Below are positions 50,770 to 59,828 of a DNA stretch of 64,000 nt, piece after piece. Location: contig JABZJS010000002.1 in NCBI GenBank assembly GCA_015257665.1, positions 95,517-159,516 of the forward strand, given 5' to 3'. Each line of letters starts with the position of its first letter. The stretch's first letter is position 1. The notes below the pieces were generated by a model, which was not told the DNA's origin, searched no databases, and saw nothing but the letters and a program-made list of their open reading frames with translations. This DNA comes from Nanosynbacter sp. (GTDB taxonomy: Bacteria; Patescibacteriota; Saccharimonadia; Saccharimonadales; Saccharimonadaceae). A program made the position numbers and the translations under genes.

Positions 50770-51228
50770 ATGAAGAAGCATATGATATATAATTACATTC
50801 CTGATGCATATCTCTTCGGGCTTGGGTTTCTTGCTTTTGCGCTTGCGTGGCTGTGGCCAGAGACGATTGTAATCGCAAGTGATTTGTGGCTCGCTGGGGT
50901 GGCGTGTATTGTTGTTGCAGCACTACTGACGGGTGTTACATTGCATGCTTTGCATCGGGCGAAAACCTCAACCAACCCACTCGATGAGCCAACTGAGCTG
51001 CTCACTACGGGGCCGTTCAATTTCTCGCGCAATCCACTCTATCTTGCATATATCTTGGCGGTACTTGGCTGCGCCTTAGCCAGTGGCTCGTGGCTAGCGC
51101 TGCTGTGCCCAGTGGTGTGCTTTGGCGTGTTAAACTGGCTCATTATCCCGATCGAAGAGCACACTATCCACCACGTCTTTGGCGAGCGCTACGAGTGGTA
51201 CTGCCGACGGGTGCGGCGCTGGTTATAA
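50770..51228 (+). CDS. Isoprenylcysteine carboxyl methyltransferase-like membrane protein
   Basis: This 152-residue protein has about four helices and the ICMT/PEMT-type C-terminal signature: TTGPFNFSRNPLYLAYILAVLG and later EEHTIHHVFGERYEWYCRRVRRWL. These integral methyltransferases use S-adenosylmethionine; bacterial substrates include lipids and small thiols. TATAAT at 50757-50762 lies 7 bases before the ATG. Confidence 0.92.
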   Translation: MKKHMIYNYIPDAYLFGLGFLAFALAWLWPETIVIASDLWLAGVACIVVAALLTGVTLHALHRAKTSTNPLDEPTELLTTGPFNFSRNPLYLAYILAVLGCALASGSWLALLCPVVCFGVLNWLIIPIEEHTIHHVFGERYEWYCRRVRRWL

Positions 51229-51243
51229 GGTATACTAGACACT

Positions 51244-51942
51244 ATGAACGTCATTGCACTTGCATTTGGCCTTGGCGTGGCTGGGTTTGATGTGTTTGGC
51301 GCAGTGCTGGTTGTGCTGCTGGTGGCAAGCAAGCTACCTAAGCAAAAAATTGCTACGTTTGCACTCATCGTCTTAGTGGGGACGGTCACTGCTGGTGTAG
51401 CGGCATCGCTCCTGCTTGGCGGCAGTGCCGAGCTATTTGCCCAGGCACTCCATCATGTACCAGCTTGTGTGTGGGTAGGCGCAGAAGGTACGGCAAGTGT
51501 GGGGCTACTTGGCTGGGCGGCGGCTCGCTTGCACAGGCATATAAAATCGGATAAGGAACCACAGGAGTCGCAGGATAGCCGGGCCTTGCAATGGCTGAGG
51601 CGTAGCATTGTGCTTGGTGGCATTATTTATGCGGCCAGTGCCTTTACCGACCCATCATTCCTCGCAGTGATCGCTATAACGAGCCGCGAGCAGTCACTGC
51701 TCGTCGTTATCATAGCACACGTCGTGTGGTTGCTTGTCAGTCAGGGGTTATTCTTTGGCCTTGTTATCGCGATTATGTGCGATAGACACCAGCCTCTCAT
51801 AGCCTGGTTCGAGCGGGTGCGAGCCCGATACAGCACGCTCATTCGCTCGAGCATTACAGTGGTCATCGTGCTGTGCGGGCTTATTCTGCTTGCAGATATG
51901 GCGACCTTCTTGCTGAGTGGCCATTGGCTGCTGCCTGAATAG
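51244..51942 (+). CDS. Six-helix membrane protein (LysE/Sap-like topology)
   Basis: This 232-residue protein has six hydrophobic helices (residues 2-28, 36-60, 75-95, 120-145, 150-178, 195-225) and a charged cytoplasmic loop after helix 3 (RHIKSDKEPQESQDSRAL). Its layout is like LysE/GAP-type exporters, but I see no clear signature. TATACT lies 7 bases before the ATG. It may form a unit with the ICMT-like gene, 15 bases upstream. Confidence 0.7.
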   Translation: MNVIALAFGLGVAGFDVFGAVLVVLLVASKLPKQKIATFALIVLVGTVTAGVAASLLLGGSAELFAQALHHVPACVWVGAEGTASVGLLGWAAARLHRHIKSDKEPQESQDSRALQWLRRSIVLGGIIYAASAFTDPSFLAVIAITSREQSLLVVIIAHVVWLLVSQGLFFGLVIAIMCDRHQPLIAWFERVRARYSTLIRSSITVVIVLCGLILLADMATFLLSGHWLLPE

Positions 51943-52003
51943 CGAGTAAAGCCCATGGTACAATAGAGGTGCTTGGCTACACGGTATTTTCGGCACAAAG
52001 TAT

Positions 52004-52753
52004 ATGAGACCTTCATACACTCCTCAGCAAAATGGCATCATGCGAGCGGCTGCTCGTCGTGTGCGGTATGACGAAATACCACCACAGGTAGTGCACGCTC
52101 GCTATGTGTACTGTCTATGGGAGCTAAAGACAACGCAGCCACGGGCACGTAACTTCTACTACACAATTTTGCCCGATGCATGTATTGATATTGTCTTTGA
52201 TCTAGATGACTGCAGCGCCTCTATCATGACGCCATGCCAAACCGCTTGGCGGATAGCACTGGGTCGACGATTTCATTATGTGGGAATACGCCTGCATCCT
52301 GGTGCGTATCACGGTGACGTCGATGCAGTCGTTGGCGCAGCGATACCTATTAAGCGGCTGGCCGGCTGGGCTGTCACAGATATTATTGCTGCGTTGCAAC
52401 AGCACAGCTTTACTCAGCAGCAAGATATTCTCGCAACTTGCATCCAACGAATGATTGACTGTAGCCTGGTGCAGGCAGATGACTTTATCATGCGGGTCAT
52501 CGCTCGGCTTGATGGCCAGCATACGATTACCCAGATTGCTCAGCAGTTGGGCTGCTCCGAGCGGCATCTGCGGCGGATTGTTCGTCAGCGAACTGGTTTT
52601 TCACCTCAAGCATTGCGGACAATTGTCCAGTTTCAGCGGAGCTTTACAGAAGATTGGCGAGAGCTCTATGCCGACCAGTCGCACTATATCCATCGTTTTC
52701 GGTGGATTACGCAGCATACACCGCAGCGCTACCACAAGACATACCAGGCATAA
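52004..52753 (+). CDS. AraC-family transcription regulator
   Basis: This 249-residue regulator has an N-terminal sensor domain (residues 1-150, ARNFYYTILPDACIDIVFDLDD) and a C-terminal AraC domain with two helix-turn-helices (TITQIAQQLGCSERHLRRIVRQRTGFSPQALRTIVQFQ). The N-terminal pattern matches regulators next to VOC-domain genes. The effector is unknown. A TACAAT box at about 51959 would give a leader of roughly 40 bases. Confidence 0.9.
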   Translation: MRPSYTPQQNGIMRAAARRVRYDEIPPQVVHARYVYCLWELKTTQPRARNFYYTILPDACIDIVFDLDDCSASIMTPCQTAWRIALGRRFHYVGIRLHPGAYHGDVDAVVGAAIPIKRLAGWAVTDIIAALQQHSFTQQQDILATCIQRMIDCSLVQADDFIMRVIARLDGQHTITQIAQQLGCSERHLRRIVRQRTGFSPQALRTIVQFQRSFTEDWRELYADQSHYIHRFRWITQHTPQRYHKTYQA

Positions 52754-52829
52754 TGTCCGAAATATACAATACGAGAGAGTGCCGCTACGCTACTATAATG
52801 GCATAATCATCTAACGCAAAGGAACGCAT

Positions 52830-53216
52830 ATGCACGCACTATATCCTGTGACAATTACCACAAAAATAACGGAATGCAAGGAGTTTTATTGTCGGCTCTT
52901 TGGCTTTGAGGTTGTATTCGAAGCCGATTGGTACGTGCAGCTCTTGCATAGGCATAGTGGCGTAGAGATCGGCCTGATGCAGCCACACCTTGCCAACCAG
53001 CCACAAGATCTCCAAGCGGCATTTGATGGTCATGGCATTATTTACTCACTTGAGGTTGCTGATGCTGCCAGTGAATATGAGCGGATTAAGAGCTGTGATG
53101 TTGCAATCACCCATCCACTCACCACTGAGGCATGGGGCCAGACTCACTTTTGTGTGCGTGATCCAAGTGGTGTAACAGTCGACATCGTCCAGCAAGCAGA
53201 AGAGAATAATGGGTGA
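52830..53216 (+). CDS. VOC (glyoxalase/bleomycin resistance) family protein
   Basis: This 128-residue protein has a VOC fold: TTKITECKEFYCRLFGFEVVFEADWYVQL, then the late HFCVRDPSGVTVDIVQ. Such proteins bind metals and act as lyases, dioxygenases or drug-binding proteins. It sits just after the AraC regulator and its stop overlaps the DUF1905 start (TGATG), so a small operon is likely. Confidence 0.93.
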   Translation: MHALYPVTITTKITECKEFYCRLFGFEVVFEADWYVQLLHRHSGVEIGLMQPHLANQPQDLQAAFDGHGIIYSLEVADAASEYERIKSCDVAITHPLTTEAWGQTHFCVRDPSGVTVDIVQQAEENNG

Positions 53217-53503
53217 TGCACACCTATACCATTGATGGGCGGGTACAGCAATTTCCGCAAGCAGGTGGCTGGTATTATATCGCAGTGCCGCAGAGGTATA
53301 CAAAGATACTCCAACCACTAACGGTGCGTGGCCTGATTGCGGTTCATGCGGTGGTAGGAGAGGTGTCGTGGGATACCTCGCTACTGCCAATGGGTGATGG
53401 CACCCACTTCATTCCGCTGCCTGCTAAGGTGCGGCGAACAAACCAGCTCGATGTGGGGAGCTGCGTCAACCTCACGTTTACGATTCGTCGCCCAGCAACA
53501 TGA
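53216..53503 (+). CDS. DUF1905 protein
   Basis: This 95-residue protein has the DUF1905 pattern: GGWYYIAVPQRYTKIL and later LPMGDGTHFIPLPAKVRRTNQLDVGSCV with FTIRR near the end. Function is unknown. The ATG at 53216 overlaps the VOC stop; a GTG one codon upstream is in frame. Confidence 0.87.
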   Translation: MHTYTIDGRVQQFPQAGGWYYIAVPQRYTKILQPLTVRGLIAVHAVVGEVSWDTSLLPMGDGTHFIPLPAKVRRTNQLDVGSCVNLTFTIRRPAT

Positions 53504-53535
53504 CACTCGCCGTGTATCCTATGTATAATAGCACT

Positions 53536-54114
53536 ATGCATACGCCCCACCGCACCACAGCAAAACCAATGCGCTACGCACTGCTCCTTCGCGGCATTAA
53601 TGTTGGCGGCAAGCATACGGTGAATATGGATCGGCTTAAGGCGGACTTGATGGAGCTAGGCTTTCGCAGCGTCGTCTCGTATATCAATAGCGGCAATCTG
53701 TTTTTTGATAGCAGCGAACCGGAGGAGGTGATCTGGCGCACCCTGGCGCGCTATTTTGACGCGACCTATGACTTCCCAGTGCCGTTTATCATTATCAGTA
53801 CTGCCACACTCCAGCAAGAGGTGGCTCAACTACCAAGCTGGTGGCAGGATGACACGGCCTATCGGTGGGATGCGCTGTTCTACTTACCCGAGGCGGATAA
53901 GACGGCGATTGAGGCAGAGGCAGCCACCTGGGCAAATAGCCGCGAGCAGCTCTATTTTGGGCGCACCGCGTTCTTCTATTGCAACCACGATCAAGCCGAT
54001 TATCTCACATTAAACTACCATAAAAAGCTCCTCAAAGCCTGGTTTTACAAACAGCTCACGATCCGCGGCGGCAAAACCTTTCAGAAAATAATCGAGCTGA
54101 CATTGGGGGACTAA
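53536..54114 (+). CDS. DUF1697 protein
   Basis: This 192-residue protein has the family start MRYALLLRGINVGGKHTVNMDRLKADL, then VVSYINSGNLFFDS and, later, TLNYHKKLLKAWFYKQLTIRGGKTFQKI. Function is unknown. TATAAT at 53524-53529 lies 6 bases before the ATG at 53536, which fits the leaderless pattern; an ATG at 53500 overlapping DUF1905 is also in frame, so both starts may be used. Confidence 0.9.
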   Translation: MHTPHRTTAKPMRYALLLRGINVGGKHTVNMDRLKADLMELGFRSVVSYINSGNLFFDSSEPEEVIWRTLARYFDATYDFPVPFIIISTATLQQEVAQLPSWWQDDTAYRWDALFYLPEADKTAIEAEAATWANSREQLYFGRTAFFYCNHDQADYLTLNYHKKLLKAWFYKQLTIRGGKTFQKIIELTLGD

Positions 54115-54188
54115 TGAATATCTACGCCTATCAACGCCCACTTGGGCCTATTGCCGACGACGAGGCTTTGCGCTAGTAATATATTGCG

Positions 54189-54584
54189 GTGTATGATGCC
54201 AAGACGCACCAGCAGGTCGTGCGCTTTTGTCATGCGTATGGCTATCGGTTACACGAGCTCATCAGCCACACCCTCCCATATAACAGTGACATTGCTGATG
54301 CGTATGCTGGTATGGAGCAGTGGCTTGCTGGCGAGGCGAACTACCATGCGGCCCGCAACGCAAGCTTTCAGATTGGCCGCCAGGCGCGCTCTACAACTGA
54401 TCGAGTAGCGGAGCGTTTCCTGCGCACTATGGCACAGCTCACGGCGAGTCCGCATGTGAAATATCACGGGCTGTGGGCAAGCGACTTTGCCATCACCCTT
54501 ATCAACACTATACACTCAAACGATGAAGCGGCAGTGCGCAACGAACGCACGGCACAGATACAACTTCTGAAAAGCATTAACTAA
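54189..54584 (+). CDS. Immunity-protein-like helical protein, probably damaged at the N-terminus
   Basis: The 131-residue frame from GTG is helical and rich in His and Ala (YGYRLHELISHTLPYNSDIA; AARNASFQIGRQARSTTDR; HGLWASDFAITLINTIH), resembling small Imm5-like putative immunity proteins. In the same frame, an ATG at 54114 overlaps the DUF1697 stop and encodes MNIYAYQRPLGPIADDEALR before two consecutive stops (TAG TAA at 54174-54179). So either the N-terminus was cut off by mutation, or the gene starts at the GTG, which has TAATAT 6 bases upstream. I find no matching toxin nearby. Confidence 0.5.
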   Translation: MYDAKTHQQVVRFCHAYGYRLHELISHTLPYNSDIADAYAGMEQWLAGEANYHAARNASFQIGRQARSTTDRVAERFLRTMAQLTASPHVKYHGLWASDFAITLINTIHSNDEAAVRNERTAQIQLLKSIN

Positions 54585-54689
54585 ATTTTAAATATAGATA
54601 CGTGTATAAAAGGTACGTTTAATATGGTAGTATAACCTGCGATTAGTGAGCAATTGAGCCAGCTCCACAACTTCGCTATACTAAAAGAT

Positions 54690-55289
54690 ATGACAAATGC
54701 GCAATTACAGCCACTTCTCTACGAGCACATTTGTGCCGACCCAATGAATGCTCATTTTGCGGCACAGGGTTGGCCGCCAGTTTACAGTGCCTCGGCCAGC
54801 TCGCGTATCATCATTGTTGGCCAGGCACCAGGTCGCATTGCTCAGGAGACAGGAGTGCCGTGGAATGATGCCAGCGGCCGCCTCTTGCGGCAGTGGCTTG
54901 GCGTGAGCGATGAGCAGTTTTACAACCCCGATCTCTTTGCGCTCATCCCAATGGATTTTTACTACCCCGGCAAGGGCGTGCACGGTGACTTACCGCCACG
55001 CAAAGAGTTTGCTGAGAAATGGCACCCAAAGCTCCGTGCCCAGATGCCAGCAGTACGCCTGACAATTCTGGTTGGTGCTTATGCGCAGAAGTACTATCTT
55101 GCTCGCCAGGCAGAGAAGAATCTAACAGAAACGGTAGCGCATTTTGCGCACTATTTGCCACAGTATTTCCCACTGGTGCATCCTTCGCCGCTGACTGCTC
55201 GCTGGCGAGCGCGTAACCCATGGTTTGAGGCAGATGTTATTCCAGTACTGCGACAGAGAGTGCAGCAGGCACTCTCTACGTCACTATAA
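54690..55289 (+). CDS. Uracil-DNA glycosylase family protein
   Basis: This 199-residue protein has the UDG-superfamily pattern: RIIIVGQAPGRIAQETGVPWNDASGRLLRQWLG (active-site region), then IPMDFYYPG, LTILVGAYAQKYYL and PLVHPSPLTARW (motif with catalytic His). It probably removes uracil or a related base from DNA. TATACT at 54677-54682 lies 7 bases before the ATG at 54690, which is preferred over the earlier in-frame start at 54654. Confidence 0.92.
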   Translation: MTNAQLQPLLYEHICADPMNAHFAAQGWPPVYSASASSRIIIVGQAPGRIAQETGVPWNDASGRLLRQWLGVSDEQFYNPDLFALIPMDFYYPGKGVHGDLPPRKEFAEKWHPKLRAQMPAVRLTILVGAYAQKYYLARQAEKNLTETVAHFAHYLPQYFPLVHPSPLTARWRARNPWFEADVIPVLRQRVQQALSTSL

Positions 55290-55367
55290 AAGAAAACGAG
55301 ATGGTTGTGTAATAGGGGCCAGGGGTATTCAGTAATATATTACCTAATGGCATAGGTTAATTGCCAC

Positions 55368-56522
55368 CTACAAATGAGTAAGTAATTGCCAATAAACATC
55401 ATATGCTTGGGCAATGCGTGTGAGCGAGATAGACTCATTAACTGTATGTGCCTGGTCAAAGTCACCCGGTCCATAAATAACCGTCTCGACGCCAATTGCC
55501 TGATAAAAGGTTTGGTCAGTGGCACCACGGCTGATGACAGGTACTGCACCAGGCACAAGCGTTTGCATCTGGCGAAGAATTGGTGCGTCTGGTGCACATA
55601 GGGCAGATGGTGCTGGGTCTGTAGCATTGCGCCATGAGAACTGGTAGCGCTGCGCCAGTGTTTCTATCCAGTGTGTGAAGTCGGCATCGAGCGCTGGTGT
55701 GCTGCGGATATCGACAGCCAGATAGCTAGCCCCAGCTGTCTTGTTACTAGAATATGATCCCTCTGGCGCAATGCGCGTTGGCGTCATCGTGGGCTCGCCA
55801 AGAATATCATGACGGTACGCGGTGTGGAGTTCCTGTTGGATTATTGGCACGTCATGAAGAAATGACATAATGGCGGGCAGCGAGCTAACCTGGTAAGCCG
55901 CTTCTTGCGATGCATGGCCTGATGCACGTTCAAAGACTAGCTCGACGAAGCGATTACCTCGGTGGCCAATCTCAATCTGCCCATCAGTTGGCTCAGCGAT
56001 AAGACAACTCACATCATCGTACTGGGTGGCCTGCGAAAAATACCGCGCAAAGGCGGCTGACCCAGCGCCATCTATCTCTTCATGTGCAACTGCAACACAC
56101 CAAACATCAAGGTCATCACGGCGCTGCTGGGCGTATTTGGCTGCGACCGTCATGTGGAGAGCAACGCCTGCCTTCATATCACTCGCACCAAGGCCATAGA
56201 GGCGGCCATCTGTTACCCACGGTTGCCATGGATTGTGTTGCCAGGCAGACACATCACCGGGTGAAACCGTATCAACATGCCCACAGAGTATCACGGCACG
56301 TTGAGCGGGCTGCTGGCTGGCCCGAATCACGCCAGCAGTGAAGCCTGGCTTGGTGATAACATCATCGCACACAGGTATGAGCCACCGGGCAATATCAGCT
56401 AATATCTGCCCCTCATCGCCTGAGACAGATGGTATGGCGATAAGCTGCTTGGTCAAGTTGACTGTCTGAGTAATCGCATCAGAAGACGGTGGCGTGGTCT
56501 CGTGTTGGTTGGTTGTTGTCAT
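55368..56522 (-). CDS. M20-family metallopeptidase (ArgE/DapE type)
   Basis: This 384-residue zinc peptidase has GHVDTVSPGD (metal ligand and Asp), GLGASDMKAG (bridging Asp), AHEEIDGAGS (general base Glu), IAEPTD and the final GPGDFDQAHTVNESI with the metal-binding His. Possible substrates are N-acetylornithine, succinyl-diaminopimelate or small peptides. With argG-argH present but no other arginine genes, a peptidase role seems as likely as ArgE. The start overlaps the GNAT gene by 44 bases. Confidence 0.93.
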   Translation of the reverse strand: MTTTNQHETTPPSSDAITQTVNLTKQLIAIPSVSGDEGQILADIARWLIPVCDDVITKPGFTAGVIRASQQPAQRAVILCGHVDTVSPGDVSAWQHNPWQPWVTDGRLYGLGASDMKAGVALHMTVAAKYAQQRRDDLDVWCVAVAHEEIDGAGSAAFARYFSQATQYDDVSCLIAEPTDGQIEIGHRGNRFVELVFERASGHASQEAAYQVSSLPAIMSFLHDVPIIQQELHTAYRHDILGEPTMTPTRIAPEGSYSSNKTAGASYLAVDIRSTPALDADFTHWIETLAQRYQFSWRNATDPAPSALCAPDAPILRQMQTLVPGAVPVISRGATDQTFYQAIGVETVIYGPGDFDQAHTVNESISLTRIAQAYDVYWQLLTHL

Positions 56523-57123
56523 ATACCATTACTGTATCACAGCAGCGGGGGAGGTCGCGAGGGGTCGTGCTGGCATGCGCGCCATTCTGGGCGAGTGGAT
56601 TGCTTGGACATTGGGCGCATAAATCGTAGGCACTTTCTGGGATATCGCCAGGGGCAGCTTTTCGATAGCCACTCGACTGGGCAATTGACAAGCTGTTGCT
56701 GTTGCAGAAAGCATAAGGGATAATCTCTTCTTCTTGCGCTGCATGAGTCGCGGCACGGAATAATACATGGCCAATACCGCGCTGTTGGTGATCATGATCG
56801 ACGATTAAGCTCCCTACCTCAGCCATTGCTCGTGACTCATGACTGCCATTTGGACAGTGCATTACTGGTTCGAGGATGCCAGCATAGCCGACGATGCGCG
56901 GCTTACGAGCATCCAACGAAAGACAAGCAAGCACTCCAAGATGCTTAGCAAGAATTTCTTCGGGCGTGACTTCGATCATGAGCGCACCTTCTTTGTCGCG
57001 ATTCGCAATCATTGCCGCGACGCGTTTGGCGGCAGTAGATTGATCTGTTTCAGATAACTCCCGAGACGATATAATATCGAGCTTGGCCGATCCTCTCGGC
57101 CCAATTGTCGTGGCGGTATACAT
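56479..57123 (-). CDS. GNAT-family acetyltransferase
   Basis: This 214-residue protein has the acetyl-CoA site AEVGSLIVDHDHQQRGIGHVLFRAATHAAQ (R/Q-x-x-G-x-G/A type) and a partly unusual C-terminus with several cysteines (AYDLCAQCPSNP). The ATG at 57123 is chosen because TAATAT lies 5 bases upstream; a longer hydrophobic N-terminus is in frame but less likely. The next gene on this strand, the M20 peptidase, overlaps its end. Confidence 0.88.
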   Translation of the reverse strand: MYTATTIGPRGSAKLDIISSRELSETDQSTAAKRVAAMIANRDKEGALMIEVTPEEILAKHLGVLACLSLDARKPRIVGYAGILEPVMHCPNGSHESRAMAEVGSLIVDHDHQQRGIGHVLFRAATHAAQEEEIIPYAFCNSNSLSIAQSSGYRKAAPGDIPESAYDLCAQCPSNPLAQNGAHASTTPRDLPRCCDTVMVYDNNQPTRDHATVF

Positions 57124-57274
57124 AGGATATATTACAGCACGAATTAATAAAAATAACAAGATCATCGAACAAAGATAAAATAATCAGCAAACAAGCTCAG
57201 AACGGCCACAACAGGGGCCATTCATTTCATGATAATACTTTCTCTCATTGCAATAGTATGCTATAACAAGGTGT

Positions 57275-58096
57275 ATGAGACGATCCCCAGAAACAACCTC
57301 AGATTCATATGACGCACTTATCAAAGCTAACTTTCACGATCGCTTGACGACAGTAGATGGAGTCAGGGACATTCCTTATGCCGTAGTCGGTGGACTCGGT
57401 CTACATGCAGTAACTCATGCGAAAGAGATTGATTGGGATAACCATATAGTACGGGTAAATCCCGATGCATACCTTCCAACCATACGTGATAATGGTACTG
57501 TGCGAGATCTTGATACACTCGTGCAAAGTCCGGATAAAGATGAGGTTGTGGCTTATCGCCGAGTGATGGAGAGCGCAATTAGTGATCAGCTTGTTGTATC
57601 GGCGTTTGGCCTCAGGCCGTACGATACAAATCAGCGAGGAATATTAGACTTTGTCGGTGATCGTTATATTGATAAGGCTGGTCAGCTCTATTGGCGCTTG
57701 AGTGGTATCGAAACAGCTATTCCAACGGAGAGCCTTGAGCCGTGGCTGGTCGAGAAAGATGGTACCGTCTGTAATATCCTTAATCCTGTTGCCCAGCTTG
57801 GTGCGTATATGAATCGATCAATTACTGGTAAGCGCCCGAAAGATGAGGCAAAGGTGCAAGAACTAAATAATACAGTGATGCCACATGGTAAGGATAGTGA
57901 CATTCCAAAGGAATATCGTGAGCAATATTTTGCTTTTGTTGAGCAGGCAGAAAAACTGAGGCAGGCACGAGAGCGAATTGGCTGGATTGGTCTCAAGGCG
58001 AGTGTATTGTCTCTTCTTGAGAAACATCCCACGATGGTGGAGCTCGCACAGGGCAAGCTTGATGGTGTTCTAAGCTTTTCGACTGGCAAGCAGTAG
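57275..58096 (+). CDS. Nucleotidyltransferase-like protein
   Basis: This 273-residue protein shows a minimal nucleotidyltransferase signature: AVVGGLGLHAV (GG at residues 39-40) followed by NGTVRDLDTLV (D78 and D80). The rest is mixed with no known domain (WRLSGIETAIPTESLEPWL; VMPHGKDSDIPKEYR). Such proteins may act on nucleotides, tRNA or small molecules and some are toxins or antitoxins. A TATAAC box lies a few bases upstream of the ATG. The assignment is by motif only. Confidence 0.6.
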   Translation: MRRSPETTSDSYDALIKANFHDRLTTVDGVRDIPYAVVGGLGLHAVTHAKEIDWDNHIVRVNPDAYLPTIRDNGTVRDLDTLVQSPDKDEVVAYRRVMESAISDQLVVSAFGLRPYDTNQRGILDFVGDRYIDKAGQLYWRLSGIETAIPTESLEPWLVEKDGTVCNILNPVAQLGAYMNRSITGKRPKDEAKVQELNNTVMPHGKDSDIPKEYREQYFAFVEQAEKLRQARERIGWIGLKASVLSLLEKHPTMVELAQGKLDGVLSFSTGKQ

Positions 58097-58117
58097 CTTC
58101 GCGCTATAATAGAAAGT

Positions 58118-59758
58118 ATGAACGCCGCCCTCTACGCCAAGCTCAAAACATTACCCCGCAGCCCGGGGGTATACTTTCATAAGTCGGCAAGCGGGGAGGT
58201 GATTTATGTCGGCAAGGCGGCAGTACTACGCAACCGAGTGCGGCAGTATTTTCAAGATTCGCGTGGACGAGATAATAAAACCATGGCACTGGTGGCGGAG
58301 ATCCACGATACGGATTGGATCGAGACCGAAAGCGAGGTGGACGCCCTCTTTCTGGAAAGCGAGATGATCAAGCGCTACATGCCCCGCTACAATGTGCTGC
58401 TGCGCGATGATAAATCGCAGACCTTTGTGCGAATCAACATGAAGAGCCAGTGGCCAGTAGTGAGCTTTACGCGCAACCCGGCGGACGATGGCGCTGACTA
58501 CTACGGCCCCTTCTACAATGGCTTTGCACTCAAAAAAGCCCTGCGCTACCTGCGGCCAATCTTCCCGTACCTGACGCACGAGCGCCGGCCTGGGCAATCA
58601 AAGCTGGACGAAGATTTAGGTCTGAGCCCCAAAATCAGCGATGGCTCGCTAGTCTACAAAGCCAACCTGCGTACGCTGATTAGCTACATCAAAGGCAACC
58701 GCAAAGCAATTGCTGCTAAGCTTGAGCGTGATATGAAGACAGCCGCCGGGCGACACGAATTTGAGCAAGCAGCCCAGCTGCGCAACAAGCTGCGCGCCAT
58801 GCAGGAGTTGCAGCGCCGGGTGATGTTTGGTGATAAGGAATTTGTGGCTATTAGCAAGGACCGGGCCCTGGCGGACTTGACCACGCTGCTGGGGTTAGCC
58901 GGCGAACCAACGCGTATCGAAGGCTACGATATCAGCCATATGAGCGGTCGCCAGGTGGTGGCGAGCATGGTAGTGTTTCGCAATGGCGTCAGTGACCGGG
59001 CCGAGTACCGCAAGTTTAAAGTGAGCGAAAAAAACGACGATACTGGTAATATACACGACGTCATCTTTCGCCGCCTCAGTGAGCGCCATATTAAAAGCTG
59101 GGGCACACCGAGCCTGCTCCTGATTGACGGTGGCAAAGGCCAGCTAGCAGCCGCGATTGCGGCCCGTGACGCGCGCGGGATGCGTGTGCCGATCATCAGC
59201 ATTGCTAAGCGCGAGGAAGAGATCCTGGTACACAAAACTGGCTCGCAGGTGGGGTTGGCGTATATTCACCAGCTGCAGGCCGAGCGCCCGAGCGGTATTA
59301 CCGTCTATGAGGATGGCGATGTCTATGTGATTAACCTCCACCCGGGGCAGCGTAATGCCGGCGCGCACTCTAAGAATTTGCGGGGTAGTGCCGCGGTGTA
59401 TGAGCCAGAGGCGCCTCACGCTGCTTCTATGGTGCATGATGCACAGCCAGCTCGCAGCACTAGCCAAGTGGCTACCGCGCCGCTTGCGGCCAGTGATATC
59501 ACCAAGCTCTTTCAGCGCATCCGCGACGAGTCGCACCGCTTTGCCGTGAGCTACCACACAGCGCTGCAGCGCAAAGCCGGGGTCAAAAGTGCGCTCGATG
59601 GCATCCCTGGCGTTGGCCCCAAAACCAAGCAAAAACTGCTGCGGCAGTTTGGCAGCGTGCGCGGTATCATGCGCGCCAGCCAGGCAGAGCTAGCGGCAGT
59701 GGTAGGGGAGGCACGCGCAGCGCAGATTCGGCAGGGGCTGGCAGTCGATCAGAAATAA
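58118..59758 (+). CDS. uvrC: Excinuclease ABC subunit C
   Basis: UvrC makes both incisions in nucleotide excision repair. The 546-residue protein has a GIY-YIG domain (PGVYFHKSASGEVIYVGKA), a UVR motif (EFEQAAQLRNKLRAMQ), the RNase H-like C-terminal nuclease (IEGYDISHMSGRQVVASMVVF; LLIDGGKGQLAAA; HRFAVSYH) and a helix-hairpin-helix (IPGVGPKTKQKLLRQFGS). The cysteine cluster of E. coli UvrC after GIY-YIG is absent, and an insert of about 55 residues lies before the LFQRIRDESHRF motif. TATAAT at 58105-58110 lies 7 bases before the ATG. Confidence 0.96.
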   Translation: MNAALYAKLKTLPRSPGVYFHKSASGEVIYVGKAAVLRNRVRQYFQDSRGRDNKTMALVAEIHDTDWIETESEVDALFLESEMIKRYMPRYNVLLRDDKSQTFVRINMKSQWPVVSFTRNPADDGADYYGPFYNGFALKKALRYLRPIFPYLTHERRPGQSKLDEDLGLSPKISDGSLVYKANLRTLISYIKGNRKAIAAKLERDMKTAAGRHEFEQAAQLRNKLRAMQELQRRVMFGDKEFVAISKDRALADLTTLLGLAGEPTRIEGYDISHMSGRQVVASMVVFRNGVSDRAEYRKFKVSEKNDDTGNIHDVIFRRLSERHIKSWGTPSLLLIDGGKGQLAAAIAARDARGMRVPIISIAKREEEILVHKTGSQVGLAYIHQLQAERPSGITVYEDGDVYVINLHPGQRNAGAHSKNLRGSAAVYEPEAPHAASMVHDAQPARSTSQVATAPLAASDITKLFQRIRDESHRFAVSYHTALQRKAGVKSALDGIPGVGPKTKQKLLRQFGSVRGIMRASQAELAAVVGEARAAQIRQGLAVDQK

Positions 59759-59828
59759 ATGTCTATCTCATTTATAAAAACCAGCATGGATACTACGCAG
59801 ATGTGCAACCACATGCTATAGTATTGAC

